NCBI GenBank assembly: GCA_026014605.1
Contig: JAOZIC010000056.1
Location: forward strand, 1-5,059
Source: Candidatus Bathyarchaeota archaeon
GTDB taxonomy: Archaea > Thermoproteota > Bathyarchaeia > Bathyarchaeales > Bathyarchaeaceae
Length of the DNA stretch: 5,059 nucleotides
Reading direction: 5' to 3'
Shown here piece after piece: positions 1 to 5,059 of this stretch. How positions within the stretch are numbered: the first letter of the stretch is position 1; every line of letters begins with the position of its first letter. The notes beneath the pieces are model-generated. The model saw only the letters and a program-made list of their open reading frames with translations. It was not told where the DNA came from and made no database searches. The position numbers and the translations under genes were made by a program.

Positions 1-1197
1 TGGAAAAGTGATGAACAGAAAAACCTTGTTAGCACCCATCTGACGAAGCTTGCTGACCACTACTTTGGTTGTGTCGCCTCGTACTATGCTGTCGTCAACT
101 ACTGCAACATTTTTTCCCGCAAGTTTATGGTCAACAATGTTGATTTTACGGTCTATGGTTGTGAACCGTTCTTCTGACAACAAAATAAACGCACGTTCAG
201 CAACGTATCTGTGGCGCCGTGTGGCTCGTTCCCACCTTATACCTGTTAGTTCGTGGAACCCAAAGGCGGCGTCGTTGCCTGTTTCGGGCATGGACATTAT
301 CATGTCGATTTTGCTGATAGACTCGGGGTATTCCCAAGCAAAGTTTCTGCCGAATGCTTCTCGTACCTCGTAAACGTATCTGTGACCCAGCTTAGAGTCT
401 GGTCTTGCAAAATACGCGAATTCAAAGGCGCAGAGTGCGCGTCTTTCTGTGGTTACAAGTTTTTCTCGTTCAAAACCGTCTTTTGTGGCGGTTACAAGTT
501 CTCCGGGCTCTACTTCAAAATCGTAATCAAACCCGTTAATGTTTAGGCCCACGCTTTCTGATGATACTGCACAGGTTTTTCCGTTTTTACTGCATCCACA
601 ACATAGGGGTCGGATTCCGTGGGGGTCTCTGAACGCGAACATTTTACCGCTTTCGGTAAGCCCAGCAACCGAGAATGCGCCTTCTACTTCTTGCATGCAC
701 CGTTTTACGGACGAGGCTAGGTTCCAGTCTTTTGCTGGTCGTAGAAGTTTTCGTGAGATTAGTTCAGCGTCATAGTTGAACTTGAAGTTGGGGTGCTCCT
801 GCTTTATTTCCGCAATTATTTCTGGAGTGTTAACAACGTTGCCGTTGAATGCAATCGCAATCTGTTTTTGGCCCCGTTTTTCCATGATTGGCTGAGTGCT
901 TTTTATCAGCGAATCATAGTCGGTTCCGCCTGAGGTACTATATCGTACATGTCCAAGGCCTGTTGAGCCTGGAAGTTTTTTGAGCCACTCTTCTATTTCG
1001 CCCTGTTTTATTTTTGGCACCAAATCTAGGCCCTTGTGGCTGTAGAATGTGTTGTTATCAAAAGTTAGAAAGCCGTGCGATTGGTGCCCTCTGTGATTTT
1101 GGCTTCTTAAGCCCCAGTAAACGTACGGGAACACGGGTGTGTTGTCGTAACTCTGTGCTGCGAAGACTCCGCATTCCTCTTTTAACTGTTCGAGCAT
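1..1197 (-). CDS. purF: Amidophosphoribosyltransferase (glutamine PRPP amidotransferase), N-terminal 399 codons, cut by left window edge
   Basis: This enzyme transfers glutamine-derived ammonia to PRPP, giving 5-phosphoribosylamine, the first step of purine synthesis in the cytosol. The frame is open from ATG at 1197 to base 1, so the C-terminal end (roughly 70-100 residues by family length) is outside. An eight-residue propeptide precedes ECGVFA; Cys9 would become the N-terminal nucleophile after cleavage. The glutaminase domain shows GHVRYSTSG (Arg85), FNGN (118-120), and FRDPHGIRPL. The phosphoribosyltransferase domain carries RHRYVAERAFI (Arg330 near its start) and the PRPP motif VVDDSIVRGDTT (about 366-377). 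Cys256 in LCAFEFAYFARPDS matches the first Fe-S cluster cysteine of the Bacillus-type enzyme; the other ligands lie past the edge. Upstream there is no Shine-Dalgarno, but a TATA-like element at a leaderless distance. Divergent from mat. The PRPP motif has Asp375 where Thr is usual. The family call is firm; which paralog it is remains less certain. Confidence 0.95.
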   Translation of the reverse strand, partial: MLEQLKEECGVFAAQSYDNTPVFPYVYWGLRSQNHRGHQSHGFLTFDNNTFYSHKGLDLVPKIKQGEIEEWLKKLPGSTGLGHVRYSTSGGTDYDSLIKSTQPIMEKRGQKQIAIAFNGNVVNTPEIIAEIKQEHPNFKFNYDAELISRKLLRPAKDWNLASSVKRCMQEVEGAFSVAGLTESGKMFAFRDPHGIRPLCCGCSKNGKTCAVSSESVGLNINGFDYDFEVEPGELVTATKDGFEREKLVTTERRALCAFEFAYFARPDSKLGHRYVYEVREAFGRNFAWEYPESISKIDMIMSMPETGNDAAFGFHELTGIRWERATRRHRYVAERAFILLSEERFTTIDRKINIVDHKLAGKNVAVVDDSIVRGDTTKVVVSKLRQMGANKVFLFITFP

Positions 1198-1217
1198 ATT
1201 TTGTTCTATTCATTGGT

Positions 1218-1227
1218 CTTATTTATC
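1218..1227 (-). promoter_or_regulatory. Putative archaeal TATA box for purF
   Basis: On the minus strand this reads GATAAATAAG. Its centre lies about 26 bases upstream of the purF ATG at 1197, so transcription would begin at or next to the start codon. That agrees with the lack of any purine-rich ribosome site before the ATG and suggests a leaderless mRNA. A second candidate, TTATAAAC on the minus strand at about 1231-1238, would give a short leader of roughly 13 bases. Spacing is the only evidence. Confidence 0.5.
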
Positions 1228-1320
1228 AATGTTTATAACAATTTTAAGGCAAAATTCGGTGCCGGACCACGGTTTCGGCGTTTGCGGTGAGACTTTTGTG
1301 GTTTCTGCTTTTAACGTAAG

Positions 1321-1330
1321 GTATATATTA
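1321..1330 (+). promoter_or_regulatory. Putative archaeal TATA box for mat
   Basis: GTATATATTA is a strong match to an archaeal TATA element. A start about 25 bases downstream, near 1350-1353, leaves a leader of about 12-15 bases that still contains the AAGGTG ribosome site at 1354. This placement also puts the in-frame TTG at 1338 upstream of the predicted transcript start, which argues against that longer start. Confidence 0.65.
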
Positions 1331-1353
1331 ACTGTAGTTGTTAGCTCTTCGTC

Positions 1354-1359
1354 AAGGTG
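1354..1359 (+). promoter_or_regulatory. Ribosome binding site deciding the mat start
   Basis: AAGGTG lies five bases before ATG 1365 and matches part of the archaeal GGAGGTGA consensus. It selects ATG 1365 over the TTG at 1338, which would add nine residues (LALRQGVL after the initiator) that do not resemble the family N-terminus. Confidence 0.65.
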
Positions 1360-1364
1360 TTCTT

Positions 1365-2573
1365 ATGAGGAACATATTAGTTAACGGTTCGAAACGAACG
1401 CCTCTTGAAAAACAGCCGATAGAAATTGTCGAGCGCAAGGGTGTTGGTCATCCTGATTCGATGTGTGACGCTATTATGGATCAGGTCTCTGTGGAACTTA
1501 GCAAAGCTTACCTAAAAGAGTTTGACGGTATTTTGCATCATAACACTGACAAATCGTTGCTTGTTGCTGGAGATGTAGAATGCAAGTTTGGAGGCGGCGA
1601 CGTAAACGAGCCAATGCTTCTAATCTTCGGAGACAGGGCAACCTTTGGAGCAGAAGGCAAAGAAATACCTGTTGAAGATATCGCAATTAACACTGCCAAG
1701 AAATGGTTGAAAGAAAACCTACGTTTTGTAGACCCCGAAAAACACATGAAATATCAGGTCGCAATCAGGCACGGTTCACAAGGACTTACTGACATTTTCA
1801 AACGAAACGAATGCATGTTCGGTGCAAACGACACCTCAGCTGCAGTTGGTTATGCGCCTTTAACTCGTACAGAGAACATGGTTTTGAACACTGAACGTTA
1901 CGTTAACTCCAAAGACTTCAAGAAACGTTTTCCCGCGGGTGGCGAAGACGTTAAAGTCATGGGCTACAAGAACGGTAATGTTTTGAATTTGACTGTTGCT
2001 ATGGCGTTTGTTGACAGGTTTGTTGACAGCGTCAAAGATTACATGCGCAAAAAAGCCGAAATGCAAGCTGATGTCCAAGAGTGGGCAAACAAGCAGTCTA
2101 CTTTTGACAAAGTTAATGTGTTTATTAACACCGCAGACATGGAAGGACGTGGTCTAGACGGTATCTACCTGAGTGTTTTGGGAACAAGCGCTGACGGTGC
2201 AGATTCTGGTCAGGTCGGACGAGGCAACAAAGTCAACGGAGTAATCTCCTTGAATCGTCCAATCGGTACTGAGGCTGCTGCGGGTAAGAACCCAGTTAAC
2301 CACGTTGGTAAAATCTACAACGCTTTGACTCACCAGATTGCACGTAAAATATGTGAGGAAGTTCCAGAAGTTGCAGAAACATGTGTTTGGTTGCTAAGCC
2401 AAATCGGTAAACCAATTGATCAACCTGCGATTGCTGCTGCACAAGTAGTAATGAACGAAGGCTGTGAACTCAGCAAAGTTCAAGGCAGAATCAACGAAGT
2501 TATCGACGCAGAACTAGCATCAATCGAAGACTTCTGTGAACAGTTGACATACGGTAGAATTTCTGTCTGGTAA
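1365..2573 (+). CDS. mat: S-adenosylmethionine synthetase, archaeal type (methionine adenosyltransferase)
   Basis: It condenses L-methionine with ATP to give S-adenosylmethionine, releasing phosphate and pyrophosphate; this is the cytosolic source of methyl groups and, indirectly, polyamine precursors. From ATG 1365 the product is 402 residues, within the usual archaeal length of about 400-406. It opens MRNILV, typical of the archaeal family, which is only distantly related to bacterial MetK. Conserved stretches are ERKGVGHPDSMCD (23-35, His29 and Asp31 near the ATP site), GANDTSAAVGYAPL (153-166), GQVGRGNKVNGVI (282-294) and EAAAGKNPVNHVGKIYN (303-319). The start is chosen by the family N-terminus, a well-spaced AAGGTG site and the upstream TATA box. 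It is transcribed alone, diverging from purF and followed by a T-rich terminator. No truncation or lost motif is visible. Confidence 0.97.
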   Translation: MRNILVNGSKRTPLEKQPIEIVERKGVGHPDSMCDAIMDQVSVELSKAYLKEFDGILHHNTDKSLLVAGDVECKFGGGDVNEPMLLIFGDRATFGAEGKEIPVEDIAINTAKKWLKENLRFVDPEKHMKYQVAIRHGSQGLTDIFKRNECMFGANDTSAAVGYAPLTRTENMVLNTERYVNSKDFKKRFPAGGEDVKVMGYKNGNVLNLTVAMAFVDRFVDSVKDYMRKKAEMQADVQEWANKQSTFDKVNVFINTADMEGRGLDGIYLSVLGTSADGADSGQVGRGNKVNGVISLNRPIGTEAAAGKNPVNHVGKIYNALTHQIARKICEEVPEVAETCVWLLSQIGKPIDQPAIAAAQVVMNEGCELSKVQGRINEVIDAELASIEDFCEQLTYGRISVW

Positions 2574-2584
2574 AAACCCAGACC

Positions 2585-2619
2585 TTTTTCATTTTTTTGT
2601 TTTCGTTGTTTTTCTTTCT
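2585..2619 (+). terminator. T-rich archaeal transcription terminator after mat
   Basis: Starting 12 bases after the mat TAA stop is a dense run of T tracts: five Ts at 2585-2589, seven at 2592-2598, then several runs of three to five up to about 2618. No GC-rich hairpin precedes it. Archaeal RNA polymerase terminates on such tracts without a stem, so this probably ends the mat transcript and separates it from the glycosyltransferase gene. Confidence 0.7.
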
Positions 2620-2683
2620 AATCTATATTTCTATACTGTATTTTGAGTGTGTATTATCTGTTTTTCTGAAATACGTACAATGC

Positions 2684-2692
2684 TTTATATTA
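2684..2692 (+). promoter_or_regulatory. Putative archaeal TATA box for the glycosyltransferase gene
   Basis: TTTATATTA stands about 26 bases before a likely transcript start near 2713-2715. The resulting leader of about 20 bases would hold the AGAAGGGA ribosome site and the TTG start at 2734. This follows the mat terminator, so the gene is probably expressed on its own. The region is generally AT-rich, which lowers the specificity of the match. Confidence 0.5.
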
Positions 2693-2717
2693 TGTTGTAA
2701 TAATTCTTCAATCATTA

Positions 2718-2724
2718 GAAGGGA
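2718..2724 (+). promoter_or_regulatory. Ribosome binding site supporting a TTG start
   Basis: GAAGGGA ends nine bases before TTG 2734 but only one base before ATG 2726. The spacing therefore favours the TTG, which is also the only usable start near the upstream stop (TAG 2716-2718) in the glycosyltransferase frame. The ATG at 2726 opens a different frame that stops after 12 codons. Confidence 0.5.
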
Positions 2725-2733
2725 TATGAATTT

Positions 2734-3918
2734 TTGTGGAATGTTTGGTTTGTTATTTCATTAGTTGGTGGCATATTCTTTGTTTTTATTCGGTTATTTC
2801 ACTCTTTTAAAACCAACAAATTGGTTGTAAATTGTGATTCTGAATTAGTTGCAGGGTCTGTTACAAAAATAGCCAATCCTGTGGCTGCAAATACTGTAAA
2901 AAATTCTTCAAAACATGCCTTTAAGCAGAATCCAAAGGTTCTTGTCGTGGGTGGGATGACTCGTCAATTTCCATATATTACTCAGTATGTTAATACACGT
3001 TTTGTTCATTTTCAAGTTGCGCGTTTTGCGTTTAAACCTGTACCCAAAGTGTTCATCAAACTAGTTGCCATGATGTTAACCTTTAGACCTAACATTGTGT
3101 TAGTATATCCTTGCTATCCTATGGGTTCTATGACTGTCACCGTTGCTAAACTTTTTCGGAAAAAACACATCACTTTTGCATTTGGTAACGATTTGGTAAA
3201 CCGTCGTACGAAAATTGGTAAAATGTTAGTTTCTTATACTGTTCGGAATAGTGATGGAGTTATCTGTGATTATAATGGACTAGTTGAACCTGCTAAAAAA
3301 ATGAAGGGACGAAACGTTGTCACTATCCCGATGGGTATCGAAGTGACGGGAATGCCCTCTGTAGAGCCAAAGAAACTTCGGAACACCGTGATTAGTGTGA
3401 TTAATTTCTATTTGGCATATTCAAAGGGAATTGATTTGTTGATTCAGGCTGTGAAACGTCTTCCTGATGTCCACCTTGTATTGGTGGGTAAAGGGCTTCA
3501 CCAAGCTAGATTGATGGACCTTGCTAAAAAGTTGGATATGGCTGATAGGGTGACTTTTACAGGATTTATTTCACGTGAAGAACTTTGTACCCGATTGTTG
3601 GAAGCAAATGTGTATGCACTGCCCATTCGTTCGTATAATCATGAGGGAACAAACAGGTCTGTTGTAGAAGCGATGTTCGCTGGTTTGCCTGTTGTGGTTA
3701 CTAACGTGGGGGGGTTGCCAAGCATTATTGATGATTGTGTTAATGGTTTTGTAATTGAGCCTGACAGTGTTGAGGCTATATCAACTGCAATTTCTAAGCT
3801 TTTGTCAGATGAGGAGTTATGTAAGAAGATGGGCAAAAATAACCGTGCTAAAGCAAAGAAATACGTTGTTGATTATGTTACCAAAAGAAGAGCAGAATAT
3901 CTTTGTAGTTTTGGTTAA
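2734..3918 (+). CDS. Membrane-anchored glycosyltransferase, GT-B fold, family 4 type (glycosyl transferases group 1)
   Basis: It likely transfers a sugar from a nucleotide-sugar donor to a membrane or cell-surface acceptor; neither substrate can be read from the sequence. From TTG 2734 it has 394 residues. A hydrophobic segment at about 4-22 followed by basic residues (RLFHSFKTNK) looks like a signal anchor. Residues about 30-66 are a Ser/Asn/Lys-rich linker, then a short N-terminal Rossmann domain begins at PKVLVVGG (67-74). The C-terminal donor domain has YSKGIDLLIQAV (Lys231), GFISREEL (277-284) and the EX7E motif Glu304-Glu312 in HEGTNRSVVEAMFAGLPVV, ending with VGGLPSIIDD. No ATG lies near the 5' end, so the TTG is chosen by frame, spacing and the anchor. 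Codons favour T/G endings, unlike the neighbouring genes, and GC content looks lower. It is convergent with pfkA, 21 bases away. Confidence 0.88.
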   Translation: MWNVWFVISLVGGIFFVFIRLFHSFKTNKLVVNCDSELVAGSVTKIANPVAANTVKNSSKHAFKQNPKVLVVGGMTRQFPYITQYVNTRFVHFQVARFAFKPVPKVFIKLVAMMLTFRPNIVLVYPCYPMGSMTVTVAKLFRKKHITFAFGNDLVNRRTKIGKMLVSYTVRNSDGVICDYNGLVEPAKKMKGRNVVTIPMGIEVTGMPSVEPKKLRNTVISVINFYLAYSKGIDLLIQAVKRLPDVHLVLVGKGLHQARLMDLAKKLDMADRVTFTGFISREELCTRLLEANVYALPIRSYNHEGTNRSVVEAMFAGLPVVVTNVGGLPSIIDDCVNGFVIEPDSVEAISTAISKLLSDEELCKKMGKNNRAKAKKYVVDYVTKRRAEYLCSFG

Positions 3919-3939
3919 ACTTACAGTTTTGATTACTTG

Positions 3940-4902
3940 TTATGTTGCTAATGTTTTTGCCAGTTTCAACAGGTCTAAGTTTAGCATTTTTTCGTTGTTG
4001 CATACTGTTTTTAGGTCTGTGCAGGTTACTTCTCCGTTTTCCAGTCCGACCATGCACTTTCCTTGATTGTTTATTAGCAGTTCTACGGCTTTTTCTGCAA
4101 ACAAGTTAGCTAACAGCCTACTACGTGCAGTTGGGCTGCCGCCTCGTTGAGAGTAACCCATGATAGTCATTCTGGTTTCCATTCCTGCGGCTTGTTCGAT
4201 TTGTTTTAATATTTTGTAGGTGTCGCCGATGCCTTCTGCGGCTACGATTATGCCTGAGCGTTTGCCTTTGTTTCTGTTAGTTTCCAGTGTTTGAACAACA
4301 TCTTCTATCGTATAGGGAACTTCTGGAACCAAAATCACTTCAGCCCCAACCGTTAACCCAATCGTTAACGCCAAAAACCCACGCTTTCTACCCATAACTT
4401 CGACAACAAAGATGCGCTCAAGCGCGTTTGCGGTGTCTCGGATTTTGTCGATTTCGCCTATTGCGGTGTTTACTGCTGTGTCAAATCCGATGCTTTCTTC
4501 GGTTCCGTAGACGTCGTTGTCTATTGTTGCGGGAATTCCTACAACTTTGGTACCGGAAACTTTGCATAACTCCAACGCGCCGCGCATCGAGCCGTCGCCG
4601 CCGATTGTGATTAATCCGTCTACTTGGTTATGTTCCAAAACTTTTGCAGCTTTTTTTACGCCTTCATGTTTGCGGAAATTTGGGCTTCTGGAAGTGCGTA
4701 GAATGGTTCCGCCAAGGTGAAGAATGCCGCCTACGTTTCGTGGGGTTAACTCTGTGAATGTGTTTGTGATTACGCCGTCCCATCCGCGTTCAAAACCAAG
4801 TACCATTACTCCTTTTGAGCATGCAACACGGGTAATTGCGCGTATTGCGGCGTTCATTCCGGGAGCGTCGCCTCCACTTGTGACTATGCCAATTTTGTTC
4901 AC
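3940..4902 (-). CDS. pfkA: 6-phosphofructokinase, PfkA family, probably ATP-dependent
   Basis: It phosphorylates fructose 6-phosphate to the 1,6-bisphosphate in glycolysis, in the cytosol. From GTG 4902 it is 320 residues, the same as Escherichia coli PfkA. Motifs in order: IVTSGGDAPGMNAAIR (6-21), Arg72, GGDGS (101-105, phosphoryl donor), PATIDND (124-130, catalytic Asp128), Arg163, VVEVMGR (166-172, sugar binding), Glu223, Arg244, and GYSQRGGSP (249-257). Gly104 is the residue of ATP enzymes (Asp in most PPi enzymes), while Ala125 replaces the usual Gly (ATP) or Lys (PPi). Effector-site matches Arg21, Arg25, Glu188, Lys212 and Lys214 suggest allostery may be kept, although Ser216 replaces the His. 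GTG is chosen by GGGGAG seven bases upstream; a TTG at 4917 would overlap that site. It has no obvious T-tract terminator of its own before the convergent gene. Confidence 0.96.
   Translation of the reverse strand: MNKIGIVTSGGDAPGMNAAIRAITRVACSKGVMVLGFERGWDGVITNTFTELTPRNVGGILHLGGTILRTSRSPNFRKHEGVKKAAKVLEHNQVDGLITIGGDGSMRGALELCKVSGTKVVGIPATIDNDVYGTEESIGFDTAVNTAIGEIDKIRDTANALERIFVVEVMGRKRGFLALTIGLTVGAEVILVPEVPYTIEDVVQTLETNRNKGKRSGIIVAAEGIGDTYKILKQIEQAAGMETRMTIMGYSQRGGSPTARSRLLANLFAEKAVELLINNQGKCMVGLENGEVTCTDLKTVCNNEKMLNLDLLKLAKTLAT
3954..4012 (+). terminator. Possible T-tract terminator for the glycosyltransferase gene, inside the opposing pfkA 3' end
   Basis: The 21-base gap between the two convergent stops has no long T run. 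On the plus strand the first T tracts after the glycosyltransferase stop are five Ts at 3954-3958, six at 3987-3992 and five at 4008-4012, all antisense to the last codons of pfkA. If termination occurs here, the two transcripts overlap at their 3' ends. This is inferred from T tracts alone. Confidence 0.3.
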
Positions 4903-4909
4903 ATAGCAT

Positions 4910-4915
4910 CTCCCC
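4910..4915 (-). promoter_or_regulatory. Ribosome binding site deciding the pfkA GTG start
   Basis: On the minus strand GGGGAG is followed by seven bases and then GTG 4902. The longer TTG start at 4917 shares bases with this site and would add five residues (GRCY plus the initiator) not seen at the N-terminus of the family, where the strand KIGIVTSGG begins within three to five residues. Confidence 0.7.
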
Positions 4916-4948
4916 AAACTTGTTCAAACAGAATGTGGGTTTGCGGCG

Positions 4949-4955
4949 TAATAAA
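4949..4955 (-). promoter_or_regulatory. Putative archaeal TATA box for pfkA
   Basis: The minus strand reads CTTTATTA here. A start about 25 bases downstream, near 4927, would leave a leader of about 25 bases containing the GGGGAG site. Other AT-rich stretches further right (5007-5020) could serve instead, so this is a tentative choice. Confidence 0.4.
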
Positions 4956-5059
4956 GTTAAGTGCTGTCTTAGTCGAATCAATTAGTAGCACGATTAACAG
5001 AAATAGTAATACTTATTAATTGTGATTGAATTTCGTATTTCACTTTCACATAAAACAAA
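4956..5059. other. Non-coding right-hand end of the window
   Basis: This AT-rich stretch lies upstream of pfkA. It holds a small near-palindrome (TAATA, two bases, TATTA at 5007-5018) that could be promoter DNA for a gene beyond the right edge, but no start codon with a convincing frame follows. Minus-strand frames from the edge stay open for only about 20-26 codons. I cannot assign a function. Confidence 0.4.

Noticed and set aside
451..500. Direct repeat of eleven bases (GGTTACAAGTT at 451-461 and 490-500)
   Set aside because: Both copies encode Leu-Val-Thr within purF, 39 bases apart and in frame; ordinary coding coincidence.
50..775. Three overlapping plus-strand open frames in the left part of the window
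   Set aside because: They are antisense to purF, whose full set of motifs is read on the minus strand, and their translations show no family resemblance.
1338..1364. Longer mat start at TTG 1338
   Set aside because: It would lie upstream of the predicted transcript start and adds residues not found in the family; ATG 1365 has a well-spaced ribosome site.
2726..2764. CGMFG in the 12-codon frame resembles the N-terminus of glutamine amidotransferases
   Set aside because: The frame stops after 12 codons and nothing of such a domain follows in any frame; chance similarity.
3755..4066. 103-codon plus-strand frame spanning the convergent junction
   Set aside because: It overlaps the well-supported 3' ends of both the glycosyltransferase and pfkA in other frames, and has no ribosome site or recognisable content.
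4903..4917. Longer pfkA start at TTG 4917
   Set aside because: It overlaps the ribosome site that serves GTG 4902, and the resulting N-terminal extension is not typical of the family.
5007..5018. TAATA-CT-TATTA near-palindrome as an operator
   Set aside because: Five-base arms of only A and T in AT-rich DNA are expected by chance; no second copy seen.
4978..5058. Minus-strand frame open for 26 codons from the right edge, ending at TGA 4980-4978
   Set aside because: Too short, no recognisable motif, and AT-rich promoter-like composition; could be the end of a leftward gene but is not supportable.

Overview
The window looks like a piece of an archaeal chromosome. The S-adenosylmethionine synthetase is of the archaeal type, AT-rich TATA-like elements lie about 25 bases upstream of the likely transcript starts, a long T-rich tract follows one gene, and Shine-Dalgarno use is mixed, with one gene having none. 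The PurF sequence style suggests the TACK side of the archaea, possibly Bathyarchaeia or Thaumarchaeota-related, but that is an inference from memory of families and is not proven here.

Layout, left to right: (1) positions 1-1197, minus strand, the first 399 codons of purF (amidophosphoribosyltransferase), cut by the left window edge; (2) 1198-1364, a divergent promoter region serving purF leftward and mat rightward; (3) 1365-2573, plus strand, mat (methionine adenosyltransferase); (4) 2574-2733, a T-rich terminator followed by a new promoter; (5) 2734-3918, plus strand, a membrane-anchored family 4 type glycosyltransferase; (6) a 21-base convergent gap; (7) 3940-4902, minus strand, pfkA-family 6-phosphofructokinase; (8) 4903-5059, its upstream region, with no gene I can support.

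The genes are not one operon: each appears to have its own promoter. PurF makes phosphoribosylamine from PRPP and glutamine (first step of purine synthesis). Mat makes S-adenosylmethionine from methionine and ATP. Pfk phosphorylates fructose 6-phosphate. The glycosyltransferase probably adds a sugar to a lipid- or membrane-linked acceptor. Three are housekeeping enzymes, and the glycosyltransferase is the only accessory-looking gene.

I found no CRISPR array, insertion sequence, tRNA, rRNA or clearly new system. The points most worth a second look are the bacterial-style phosphofructokinase in an archaeal setting and its donor-site residues, start-stop or short reading frames overlapping two non-ATG starts, the different codon habit of the glycosyltransferase, and an unusual cysteine cluster in PurF.
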